From the NCBI RefSeq assembly GCF_000003815.2, contig NC_049986.1:7274307-7338306 (forward strand): DNA of 64,000 nucleotides. The letters run 5' to 3'. This document shows positions 23,215 through 35,000 of the stretch, piece after piece. The stretch comes from Branchiostoma floridae (lineage: Eukaryota; Chordata; Leptocardii; Amphioxiformes; Branchiostomatidae). Each line of letters starts with the position of its first letter. Position 1 is the first letter of the stretch. A program made the translations under genes and the position numbers. The notes under the pieces are model-generated. The model did not search any database. It was not told where the DNA came from and saw only the letters and a program-made list of their open reading frames with translations.

Positions 23215-24255
23215 AGAGTTAACATAAATGTTTTTGATGAGATATTTCGGAGGGAATATTTCGGTCATAATTTGGTCCAACCCCTGTACAGCGTGGACAG
23301 ACGGTCACAGACCTAACGTGACACTTAAATCAAATGTGTTGTGCACTAGGCTTCTTAGACTATGTAGTTTAGTGACTGTGTCTTGAATATTTTTAGAAAC
23401 ATGAAACGAAAACCTTTAAGAATGTAACAAAATGCGAATTAAGCAAAAACAATTTGAAATGAATAATGTGAAAGAAATGTATATTGGAAAGTAGTTAAGT
23501 GACCGTGTGGGCAACCCATGATTGCGACAATACGTGAAAAGTGGAGCAGAGTGCAGATGACTTTTGAGTGACAGAAAAGGGGGTGTCGCCGTAGACAAAT
23601 ACTACAAGTGAAGATACTGTTAATTTGAATAGCGCGTGGAGGATACATGGAAGAATGCCAAAAGATCGGATTTAGGCTAGCTATAACCGTCTTGCTTATA
23701 CAATGCAAGTTAATGCTAGTGATTTTATGATTCTATGTTTATTGAAGTAAATTGAATTTGTAATATGTAACATGTATGTAATTCTTTCCCAGGGTTAGCC
23801 CTTGACAATAGCCTATGGCTAGTTGGGCAGCCCTGGCTGTATGTATGAATATTAACATAGTATTAACATCCCCACATGGTTCACATCCCCACGCCCAAAT
23901 AATATTTTCCATTTCATAGCTCTATCACTCGAAGCACATCATATTACACGTTTCCTCTAATTTTACTCCAGGTAGTGTTATAGATGATGCTACTGTAGCT
24001 CAAGTATTCACAGTAGCATGTCCACACAAAATCATCAACGATTTACGATTTAAAGTATCTTAAACGTCGTCGATGAAGGTTAGACATCCAGGTAATAAGA
24101 TACGCCGAAGCGTTAGCAGTTACTCAAGCAAGAGAATTTGTCTTAATTGTTTGATCATTTTGTATGACGCCATCATAAGCTATGGGCAATTGACCTTTGG
24201 CACGCATACCGAGTAACCCTAAAGGAGTGTGTATCCTGTCGCATCTCATTCCGCC

Positions 24256-27200
24256 ATGAAGTGTCATGGTAAGGGCTTGTTCGCGGCTATCGCGGCGGCA
24301 GTGGGTTATACCGCGGCGGCTTTGCTGTCCCGGCGGGTCGCAGAGGCAGGAGTCCCCGCCGTACAGCTCGTAGCGGTGAACGAGATCTCGGCAACTGCTG
24401 CGTTCATCCCGCTTGCCGTCATTTTCTGGTACGTACTATACAGAACTTTGATCTCTAATTTTTTCTCTCGTAAGGGACGCGGTCACATTTGACGTGCGAT
24501 CTTTTGTGGTAGAATATTCGGAGAACCTTTGACAGAGCCGACAGTCGAGAACGACTTAGCCTGAAGTAACCTTTTTTCGTCGCCAGGCAGCTTTCTTTGT
24601 ACGACACGGCAACGAATGTTCCGAGAATGACTTGAAGTTGTCGTAAACATATCGTACGACAAATGTGACCGGGTCCTTATAAGAGACCTGGTAATTTTCT
24701 GTAGTGTGGCACAATGACAATTATTGGACCGGTTGCCCTACCAATACTACCACACGTACCGTTGTTGTAATACGATTCCTTTTTGGACATGACGAGCACC
24801 CGATTTAGACTGACCGGAGCAAGACTAGAGGGCAGTTGCATGCAAGTACTCTCCAAGCAGAGGTTAGGCTCCGGCTGTTTTTTTAGTCGTTTTTATCGGG
24901 CTTTCTATTTTGTCACTTTTCTTGAAGTACGCCAGCAAGGTTTTGACACAGCAAGATATAAAAAAAAATAGAAAGCCCGATAAAAACGACTAAAAAAAAC
25001 GTTAAAAAAAACAGCCGGAGCCTAACCTCTGCTTGGAGAGTACTTCAAGGCCTTAACAGTTGTTTGCGTTGCTCTATACGTATATGGAGGTCACTTCGAT
25101 TTTGCAAAGGCACAAGCCATTTGGAAAACCAGGCAAAATGTATGGTCTACCTCTAAGTTAGACATCGGTGCGTAACTCTTGACGTACTGAGTATAGTGTT
25201 ATAAAAATGATTATCGATTTTTTGACCTCCTTGTTGCAACTAAAGACTTGATTCTCAACGAAATCCTAAAATGAGGTGCTCATATCCTTGTCAATCCACT
25301 GACCAAGCTATTCAATTTACTCCTTGCATGCGATTATTTCACCCAACAATAGCGAGTAAGCGTTAGCCACATATTTATCCAATACATAAAGGTGGGCCCA
25401 AAGAGGACCCGGATAATTACCGGGGTATTTCTGTTATAAGCTGTCTTGTTAGATTATTCACCACTGTAATTAAAACATGGCTTTGTAACCGAGGGTAAAA
25501 CCCAGGTTCTTTTTAGATGCCGCGGAAGACTAACACATCAGGGATAACAGAACAGACACAGAGACAGGGCTTTTCCGTACACCGGGCACGGGAGACTCAG
25601 TAAGGCAGGCAATCTATGACTATATGTTGTCTGGCTTAATCTCACAATTAACCTCCTCTCTGTCCGACTGTCTGGATACCTCCCTGATCAACTGCCTGCC
25701 TCATTAATCTCCCGTCAATTTATTCGTTCTTTCCAGACATATGCCTAGACAAATGTCTACAGCATGACATGGCACTAATTATATCATGTTCCTGCTATTG
25801 GCTTTGTTGTTCTTTCCATCTTCAGTTCATCAAAGAACAATACAAAGGATAACACCTTGTCAACAGTTATCACACAACAATAGCAGACTAATTACAGTTA
25901 CCAGATGGGCTGTCTGTGGCTTCTTAGAGCATGTACGTGACAAAATGATTACCATAACACCTTGCTTTAAATGATACAACCAATTCTTCAAAACAGTGTA
26001 TTTTATTTCTACCCCACTTACAGCTTACTAACTACCTAAACGAAAATAACCTCATTTCTCCAAACCAGGCTGGCTTTAGAATAAGACTTTGGGACTAACG
26101 ATAACCTCTTTGTCATCGACACACTAATATCCAAATACACCAATAATCGCCTTTTTGCATACTTCGTAGACTTTTGGAAAGCTTTTGATTGTGTTTGGCA
26201 GGTAGAACTGTCTACTCAGCTCCAGGGTAAATTCTAAAATCTAATCAAATCGATGTACTCCAACCCACAAACCTGTGTCAAAAATAACTTAACTTACACC
26301 TTTAATCATAACCGATAAAGGTGTCCGACGATACAAAGATCTAACTCGTATCTGTGGTACTATGGAGTGAAGTAGAATCATTGGCAGCATTACCCTATGG
26401 TACAATATTATAGATGACCTTTGGCCGAACTTGTCAATCCCCTGGTGGTCACTGCAAGGTCAGTCCAAAATCTCCATACCCTCAGTGGTATTTTTCGTCT
26501 GGATATTTGCCCACCGTCTGTAAGATTCAACGGGGCTAGCTATACATAGTGACCTGCAAACACAGAACAGTGTCTTAAGATCGTACGGTGTCCTTTTAAG
26601 CGACGTCTTTCGCTGGTGTGTGGCACCTGCTTAGGCCACACCGACTCAATTTTATGGATGACATCCTCTGGAGACCCCAAAACTAATGCGCGAGGACGAA
26701 AAAAGAAAAATCCAGAAAAGAAAATATGCTGCTAAATCACAGGACTAAACATCCAGACCATTCTTTCCCAGACTTGGTTTGTCTTATGCTCACCTCCAGT
26801 AAGACTGTAAGAGAAAATCGTCGCCATTTCTAGTTCTAGTTATGTTTATATTGCCGTTCTTGTTTGAAGAGGGAACAAGGGCGCTGCGGCCCCATGTGCC
26901 CCCTTTACCCCGCAGAGCAGATTCTCTGGCAAACATGAAATTCTGATTCACCAGGGATGCTATTGTGTAACATGTGGCAACATATTTTTGGAGAACATGC
27001 GAAAATCAATACGCGCGCAGATGTTATCTATAAAATTAAGTCAATGTGACTTTATGTATACGCACCTGGGTAAATTTTGATAAGGCTGCAACTGTCGTCT
27101 ATACTACGTTCAAGTGTGTGTTTAATTTATTGGATTGTCAACACACGCTAAGTAACGGTCACTTCAACTAAGAACGTCAGCTTTATTCAGTCTGTTGACC

Positions 27201-30025
27201 TAAGCAACTGTTAACTGATAAATCCGGCTACTGACATTGACTTTCAAGTCAAGTATGTCGCAGTTTACTTAGTGATTTCTACAAATACATTTCGTTCGCT
27301 GGTTACAGATTCACATCAGCGGATTCGGGCTATTAAGTAAAGGGTCAAGAACATTGCATCATCACACTTTTGTTATGTGTAGAGAAAGGTACTCGACAGA
27401 ACACAAATTACTAACAATGTAACATGTCAGCCATTCTTTATCATACGGCACTCTGTACCAAGTATTGCCTAGTGGCAAATTCTCCACGTATAGTAAACTT
27501 CCCGCTCATGCTAGGCCTGCCACTTGTATGTAACAGTCAGCAACCCTGACGTTCCGACCTGTGATTGGTCTTTTTTTAGCACTGGCATCCCTCACCGGCC
27601 AATCACGTTGCCACTTTCGGTCATGATGCAACGTGATTGGCTGGTAACTTTCGCTCTAGCAACAAGAGGGGAGTATCCAATCGGCTGACGGCTGCATGAT
27701 AGCGCTAACCAGCCAATATAAAGTTCGTATCGGAGGCCGGTGCACCAGGGGATTTTCTTGACATAATACAAGAATAGAATTTCAGTTCACCTTTGTCTAC
27801 ATATGACACCTTTATTTCAAATATAGCTGGGTTTGAATCTATAACAATTTTTTAAAAATTGTTTGCAGCTACAGAGAAGGCACATTTGCTCATGACGGCC
27901 CCTGGCACATGTACAGTTGGCAGACTTTGGTCCAGCTGTTGGCATGTGGGCTGATACGTGTGGTATGCACGAGTTGTATCCTCGTCTCAGCTCTACTCAT
28001 CCCACCAGGTAAGGCTATCCTATCTTGTCACCCCTCGATTTGTCTTATAAATCCCTTGCTGCCCATTCCTACGCAGAGACATCCAACGGCGCCAGCAAAC
28101 CGCCTCTTGTCTGTACTCTGTTATCTCAAACGTCCCCATCAGTTCCCGTGGGCGTCGCCAGAAACCAGCTGTCAGCCAATCAGAGAATAGGCCTTTCAGA
28201 TTTCAAAACGGATCCNNNNNNNNNNNNNNNNNNNNNNNNNNNNNNNNNNNNNNNNNNNNNNNNNNNNNNNNNNNNNNNNNNNNNNNNNNNNNNNNNNNNN
28301 NNNNNNNNNNNNNNNCGCCAGAAACCAGCTGTCAGCCAATCGAGAATAGGCCTTTCGATTTCAAAACGGATCTCGCATATATGAGGGTAATGTCAATATT
28401 CATAAGCAGGACGGTCAGGGTCTGATGGTGAGATAGCAGAGTACAGACAAGAGGCGGTTTGCTGGCGCCGTTGGATGTCTCTGCGTAGGAGAATGTGGCT
28501 GCCAAACACATCTTCAAGTACGGATCTTTAGTTGTTCTCATAGAAATTGAAAATATACGTAGTTGATTCTGGCTGTCAATCACATCTGGGTTTTTTCAAA
28601 CCTAGGTAACACCTTCGCCATTGGTCGTGGAGCTATAAGCCCAATCGTGACGTCACTGGTCGCCTGGCGACTCCTGAAGGAACCACCTGGACGTGTCGTC
28701 CTGGTGGGCGTGGTCATCAGGATCGCTGCCATTGGTCTAATCGTTGCCGGTAAGGGGGCACCCAGGATAGACTGATAGTCATACGTTTCTGGTACCTTTT
28801 GTTTGCTTAATGCAAAATAACATGATCCGTCCTTCATTGACTGCGTTTTAGAGTATATAGAGTTGATGTTGTGGGAACCCAAAGGTTTTATGATTCAACT
28901 AAGCTTCACTATGTAAGGATACAGTGCAAAAAAAAAGCTTTAGATCAGTCCTCTGATCATTCTTAAATCGAAATGACCTGAAACCTATGTCAAGTACCTG
29001 AACGGATGTGTGACGTCACATAGGGTCCAACGTGCCCGGCAGTCGGTATCGGCCCCCGTCTCGGTTAAGGTCATTTGACTTCGCTTCGGGTCATTACAGG
29101 TTGAGAAGAATCAGAGGACTGATCAAAAGCTTGTTGGTAAGAAGTTTACTATGTATACTGGAAAAGTATAGTATCTTTATGGTAATTACCGTCGCAGATC
29201 ATCTTACATTCGTATATACATGTATACGTATCTTTTTTTTTTACAGGTGGAGTTCCTGAAGAGGCGACAAACAACAAAAGCATGTCATTGAATTCTGCGA
29301 ACTATACACAGACAAGTGGCAACTCCCTCGACATTTTACAAGTGAACAACGCGACCTTCTGCGTGAACACAACATTCCCTGTCTACTGCGCCACCTACCG
29401 TGATTCGGCAAACACGACAGCCATGCCTCCAGCGAATCAACAACAAACAAGCTACATCGTCGGCAACATCCTAGCCTTCATAGGGCCGATTGGGTTTTGC
29501 TTTGTCAACGTGATGTACAGGTCCTTATTACTGCGACTACCCAGGACAACGTGTTTGGCGTTCGCAGAAGGGATAGGCTCTGTGTTTCTTGTACCTATTA
29601 TGTACGCCTTGGTGACTCCACAGTGGGAACTGGACTATGACACATCGCTATACCTTGCAGGGCAGGCGTTAACGTGGGTTATGGCTGCGTACTGCCTGTC
29701 TGTAGGTTTCCTTGAGGAGAAAGCCATCGTGGTAGAGATGCTACAAGGTGTGACTATCGCACTAGCCTTCTTGCTACAGTACCTGATATTTGCCATTAAA
29801 CCGTCAGCCATGGAGCTTGCTGGAGCGTGTATGATGGTGTTTACCATCGTACTTGTTTCAGTGGCGACGTGGAGAAAAGCGATGATAAAAGAAAGAAGAA
29901 GAAAGGAAGAACTGAAGTCCGACAGAGTTGAAGCGAAGGATGAAGATGAAGACAGTGCTGCGACAAAAATGTTAAACGGGAATGTTTGTCATCACAGCAC
30001 TGTAGAAAAAGAGACATATGTATAG
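24256..30025 (+). CDS. EamA/DMT-superfamily transporter (SLC35G-like)
   Basis: Four exons (24256-24428, 27869-28008, 28606-28749, 29247-30025) join in frame to 411 residues. The ATG at 24,256 has a good context (ccgccATGA); an upstream GTG frame extension is not needed. About ten hydrophobic segments are visible: roughly 7-25, 37-58, 75-104 (possibly two), 113-125, 130-152, then after a long loop 208-234, 240-262, 273-296, 303-325 and 330-352. The count fits two five-helix EamA repeats of the drug/metabolite transporter superfamily. The loop at 155-205 is rich in Asn and carries several N-x-S/T sequons (NYT, NAT, NTT), so it probably faces the lumen or outside. The charged tail (KERRRKEELKS ... 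DEDEDS) is cytosolic. Substrate cannot be told from sequence. A possible AATAAA lies at 30,866. Confidence 0.8.
24844..25045. mobile_element. Near-perfect palindromic MITE (~80 bp arms)
   Basis: Left arm starts tactctccaagcagaggtta and runs through gtcgtttttatcgggctttc; the right arm is its near-exact complement, ending gcttggagagta. The middle is only about 50 bases. The high match of the arms implies recent insertion into intron 1 of the transporter gene. Degraded relative at 10,278-10,448. Confidence 0.9.
25389..26560 (+). mobile_element. Dead LINE: reverse transcriptase fragments
   Basis: Translated pieces in different frames read KRTRIITGVFLL-type and, in the best frame, DPDNYRGISVISCLVRLFTT, ISPNQAGFR and AYFVDFWKAFDCVWQ. 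These match the conserved order NYRGIS, QAGFR and FxDFxKAFDxV of LINE reverse transcriptases. Stops and frameshifts break it. Lies in intron 1 of the transporter gene, same strand. Confidence 0.8.
26648..27037. mobile_element. ~390 bp TIR element, second copy
   Basis: Starts ttatggatgacatcctctgg and ends gcgcgcagatgttatctataa, mirroring the element at 10,609-10,993. Confidence 0.6.
28061..28510. mobile_element. MITE with acgcagagacatcc ends, containing the gap
   Basis: Left end ttcctacgcagagacatcc and right end ggatgtctctgcgtaggag are inverted repeats with long matching arms (ggcgccagcaaaccgcctct). Related to 30,910-31,184. The assembly gap lies inside it, in intron 2 of the transporter gene. 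Confidence 0.8.
28216..28315. other. 100-base assembly gap (N)
   Basis: Exactly 100 N, a placeholder length. The sequence just before it (28,164-28,215) is repeated just after it (28,316-28,372) with single-base dropouts. Confidence 0.95.
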
Positions 30026-30909
30026 GTTCAAACTGTTACTGGATTTGTATAAGAACGACATGTCACTAATTTTCCTTTTTGTTTCCCTGGATTGTGATTA
30101 GATTCATATGTGAGTATACATTTGAGAGGGAAAAAATTTGGTCCATCTAGCGACATTCTTTGAAAGTACAACAGAACATCAAATTATGAGGATTTTTGAG
30201 TGAACGCTGTTGGTTGAGTGTGCACGTTCACAGAAAATCTAGGGATCGAATTTGAACCTTGAACGGCAGCAATGATATTGTTTTTAGTAAATTGATTGCC
30301 AAGAACAAAAAAAGAATGTTATGGTTAATTGGTTAATGTCAGTATCTACAATATTACGCACAAATTATGTAAATAAGGGCGAAATTGTACAACATATCAT
30401 GATGTATCATAATATCAAGTGTCAATAAGTTGTCGATGCAAAAAAAATTGTATCCTGTCTTACCTTTGGATCTTCTATCTGATGAAATGTATTTTTTTTC
30501 TATCATGTCCTGTTGGTATAGATTATTGTTTCATGGTTCAATACAATATATTACTGGAATACCTAACAGGTTCAATGCGTCCCTATAGAGTCCATAGTAT
30601 GGACGTATTATTTCACCTTTATCAGAATTGATCGCCTTGATATTTGTGATGATTTTAATTATGTGAACTTTTCTTTTAACGTCACATAGTGACTTTTGAA
30701 ATGGAAAAACAATTGTTAAACGATAACCATTAAGAAATACCGATGCTCACTTGTGATGTAGGTTAAACATTCCCACATGCAACCTATGTAAAGAAGAATG
30801 TCATTTGAATGCTTTCGTGATTCATTGTCATAAATAGATATAGAGCGTTTTCAGTACGTTGCATCAATAAAGCAAGTATCTCACTGAAGCTGCGACACGT
30901 CATTCTCCA

Positions 30910-31184
30910 ACAAAAAGACATCCAAAGGCGCCTGTAAACCGCCTCTTGTCTGTACTCTGCTATCTCAACCATCACCATCAGTTCCTGACCGCCCTGCTCA
31001 TAAATATTAATGAGCTTACCCTTATATATGCGAGATCCCTGTTTTGAAAACTGAAAGGCCTATTCTCTGATTAGCTGACAGCTGGTTTGTGGCGACGCCC
31101 ACAAGAACTGATGATTACGGTTGAGATAGCAGAGTACAGACAAGAGGCGGTTTGCTGGCGCCGTTGGATGTCTCTGCGTAGGAA
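30910..31184. mobile_element. MITE with agacatcc ends
   Basis: Arms aaagacatccaaaggcg ... accgcctcttgtctgtactc and gagtacagacaagaggcggt ... ccgttggatgtct. Same family as 28,061-28,510; this copy is ungapped and shows the natural length (~275 bp). Confidence 0.85.
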
Positions 31185-31753
31185 CTCGAGAATGCGGCAC
31201 GCACGTTGGTGACCTTACTGCGGCCGTGCGATTTGACAGAGCGCTCAACGAATTTCGTCGATAAATAAACGAATCTTTTACGCTTCGTGTGTTGTGTTGT
31301 CTTTTGAGTCATTATAGAATGGTTCATTTCATACATACATTAATACATATACTAAAACAACACTGATATATACAGCATAACATAGAAAGTAATCGATACG
31401 CACCTAAAAATAGGGATTCTTAATCCTACAATTTGGTAATAATGTATCCAGACAACAGGCTATCAGAAAGGAATTCAAAAGTATATACAAGGAATAGCAC
31501 TGTTTTTGTACCTGTCAAATCTGGCGAATGTATATGTGCTAAGCTCGAACTCCCTTTAACCCTCTGTTCTAAACTTCATTACGGGTAGCAAGCAACCAGC
31601 AACGACACCTGTTTGAATTGAACATAGATGTGGAAAAATTATTCTCTTCTAGTTTTTAAAGCACAGAGGTTCAGTCTAGAAAGAATAATCAAGAATTGAG
31701 CACACGCTTCTGTATACGTTCTAATGCTGCTGATTGTTGGCTGGTTTATAGAG

Positions 31754-31815
31754 CTTTATGATGATGACGATGATGATGATGATGATGATTATGGTGACGA
31801 TGATGATGAAGATGA
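31754..31815. repeat. (GAT)n microsatellite
   Basis: Run of gat/gac triplets; the poly-Asp frame it creates is not a gene. Confidence 0.9.
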
Positions 31816-32018
31816 TGCTATGCCCTGTGAGCTGGTTGTTAAATTTCTTGATCTTTCCATCGGGACCCAATGTAACCTACAGCCAAGTTCCATTACATTG
31901 TCTGTAGATATCCTTTGATGTTCAACCGCTCTTTGATCTAATACACTTCACAGGCAAGCGGTACAGTTGATACTTACGTGACATCAAGGGAACTACCTAC
32001 CATCACATCTGCACGGTG

Positions 32019-35000
32019 ATGTCAAAGTGGGAAGATGAGACGTTTGCCGACTGGCACCCGAGGGACGTCCGGCGTCTCATCCGGGCCGGGGAGCTGCGAG
32101 ACAGGCCGACATCAGGGATGTGCTCTGGTAACATCCGTCTCTCTTGTAAAGCTCTACTCATTGTGGAACAAAGACTATACAGATATTGTAATTTAAATAG
32201 AATAGAGGATGAATGTCATATATTAGTAGAGTGTAGATTGTATACCGTAGAGAGAAATGAACTGTAGAAGGTTATACAGAACCTGTTTTCTCACTTCATA
32301 CACCTTAGAAGTGCTGTAGAAAAATTCATATTCCTAATGCAGCTAGACAGACCATCGATCATAAAACATATCTATGTTCTTTTATCTCCACTATAACAGA
32401 AAAGCGAGGAGTAGTTGAATTTATTCAACGATAGATTCATTTTGTATCTATTAACTGAATGTTTTCAACATGTCTTGTTGTGACCTGTAACTTGCCCGGT
32501 GTGGCCAAAATGTGCTATAAATGTCTTCAATCAATTATAAACTTCAAGCAGATACCGGGATTCAAGGCCTTATGGGCCGTAGCTTTCTCTTGGTCCTCCT
32601 AGCTATAGGTGGATTGGGCGGAAAAATAAAAATGGCCGAATAGAAGAAGTAAACGAATGTTTTCCTTTTCAACAGGTCATGATGTATTGGCCCAGTGGCA
32701 TGGATGAAAACTGCAATTTTTTTCCAAAACTGTCGTACTGCCATTTTTACAGGGTATGCCCAGGCCAACGTAACCATTTTGCCAAAGTCCCTGGCTGATG
32801 ACTTCGAGACTTTTTGCTCGCTGAATACGGGGGCCTTTCCTATGATGTACAGGTCTAAACCTGGTGAGCTGACCGCTCCACCGCTAGCGGAGGAATCCGA
32901 CATCAGGTAAGATGGCAAAGTAGTCACAGATCCATCCGCGTCCACATTTCCAAACCGGGGCCCGGTCGTGCAGCTTTCGGTAACAAAAAGTATGATATAA
33001 AACACACCAAACTACACAAGACGTAAAGAGAATAGTCGTGGGGATTACTTTTGTATATCTTTACGTATACATTGCTCCTTTTATTTTCACAAACAGCCAT
33101 GCCGCGCCCCGGTTTGGAAATGCGACATTAGCCTAAACGCTAGCTGAAAAAAGCTGGATTTTACATATTCACAAGCCAGATCCATCTATTGTGTATGTCA
33201 TGACAGCCAAACAACCGGCCTGTGATCTTTTCTTAGCCATGGCCAGTCGTCAGCCAATAATGTTGCTTCTTCACCGTAGTCGGCAACGTGATTGGCTAAT
33301 GATGCTGGCAAATAGCAGCTCACAGGTCGGTACGCCAGGGTCATGCACACGAGCGTTGGGCTTGGCATGGGAGGATGTAGCCTAAAACATATATGGTCGC
33401 ACATTCAACAATTTTTGTCTTTGCACAACCGTATGTAGATCTACTTAACCCGCCGGCCGCCGTATGTGCAAATACTTGCTGTCTACGTGCCAAAACGTGG
33501 GCAATCTTTTGGGATCCGTAAGTGGTTGTTACCGCCGCCGTACCAACTCGTAGGGAATCCGGCTGAATTGGAGCACGCAGACACGCCGTAGAACTTCATG
33601 TGCATGCAAAACTTTGTGTGCCATCGGGCTGCGGATTCAACCCCATACGTGCCAGTACGGGCGACGCGCCTGCCCTGTACAGCCTGAATGTTTGCAGAAA
33701 TACGTGGCGGACGTGGCCTCCGAAAAAAAAAAAAACGTACGGACAAATTGCACGAACGGCGGGTTGTGCCCTTAGGTTTACGAATTTTAACTTTCATGTT
33801 CTCGCAGAACGGATGGTGTGTACAGTGTTTGCAAGAATGGCAGAATTCTACCAGAGGCGGGCACCTTGCTGCAGTACACGGAAGAGATGAAGGACATGGT
33901 GACTTTCTACACCGGCTGCAGCTTCTCGTTTGAAGGGGCGTTCCTGGAAGCAGGTGTCCCATTACGGAACGTGGAGCAAAAGCTTGACGTCGGCATTTTT
34001 AGGGTATCTTTATTTGACACATCTTCCTATGCCAGGTCCGTACCTTGTATGCGTCAAGCAACGACCCTTCACCGCTTCTATGCGCTGGTCATGGCAAGCC
34101 ATCACTAGCCAGCCAATCGCGTTGCCGTCTACAGTCAAGAGACAGCATGATTGGCTAGTAACTTTCCCGCCAATAACAGGAGGTAGTCTCTGATTGGTTA
34201 AAATCTGACCAGCACTAACCCAGCGAAAAGGGTTGATCTCAGGGTTGTTGCTTGACATACACAAGCTGCAGGCTACCATTTTTATTTTTCTCCAGTTAGT
34301 ATACTATCATGGAATTCTTATGATGCTAAACTGTGATAATATATATTATGCGTAAAGTGATTGAGTGCCTCACGGATAGCATCGGACCATATAATGTGTC
34401 AAAGATCCTTCGTGCTACTTTTGTTTTGTTTCCAGACGAGTATTCGCTGCCAACCTTTCAACTCATTTGACTGTGAAGTTGTGGTGAGTATGCGCTACAT
34501 ACCAGCGGACAAATTAGAGACAGCCTTCCGGGTCACGCATTGGACGCCAACTTCACACGGAGCTCCTATCCACATTGGTGACCCAGGTATATAACTCTAG
34601 CTTGGTTTAATCTCGCTTAAATCAGCCCCCACAACATCCAAAAGGCCTCCTAGAAGAGGGGGTCAGTTACAGCCCCAGACAGTAGTGTTTGTGTTGTGTA
34701 TTCCTAGTATACGTCTAGGGTAGGAAAAAGTTCGTTGTTGTTTTTTAGTTCACGGAACTGCATGTGAAATGCCCTTTCTCTATAGAAATCGGTTCAGAAT
34801 AATGTAGAAGTGAAGTATGTATATTTTCTTTTCTTAAAAGATTACATTCAATCGTATTATAATATATCACAAATAATGTTTTCCAGCCGTGATAGGTATA
34901 AGTGACCTAGAGAACATTGACTGGGGTGATGTTGTGAAGCCCAGCCCGGGAGACGTACCCGCGTTCTGGCCATGTGGAGTCACCATGGAGCCAGCTGTAA

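Larger units (their letters stand above)
17172..24255. other. Repeat-rich intergenic stretch
   Basis: Contains LINE and MITE remnants (18,545-19,075; 22,140-22,304; 22,803-23,214), a palindromic 52 bp duplication, a TA microsatellite and a few isolated exon-like pieces (17,725-17,774; 19,284-19,461; 20,379-20,431; 21,735-21,764). No complete gene could be assembled. The open frame at 21,944-22,507 (minus) runs through repeat sequence and is not supported. Confidence 0.55.
30026..32018. other. Intergenic stretch, transporter gene to DGLUCY relative
   Basis: Begins with the transporter 3' UTR (AATAAA at 30,866-30,871). Then follow a MITE (30,910-31,184), sequence resembling the interior of the 4,335 element near 31,230, and a GAT-rich microsatellite. 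No gene seen. Confidence 0.6.

Noticed and set aside
24229-24255. Upstream extension of the transporter first exon
   Set aside because: It would need a GTG start; the ATG at 24,256 has a good context and begins just before the first helix.
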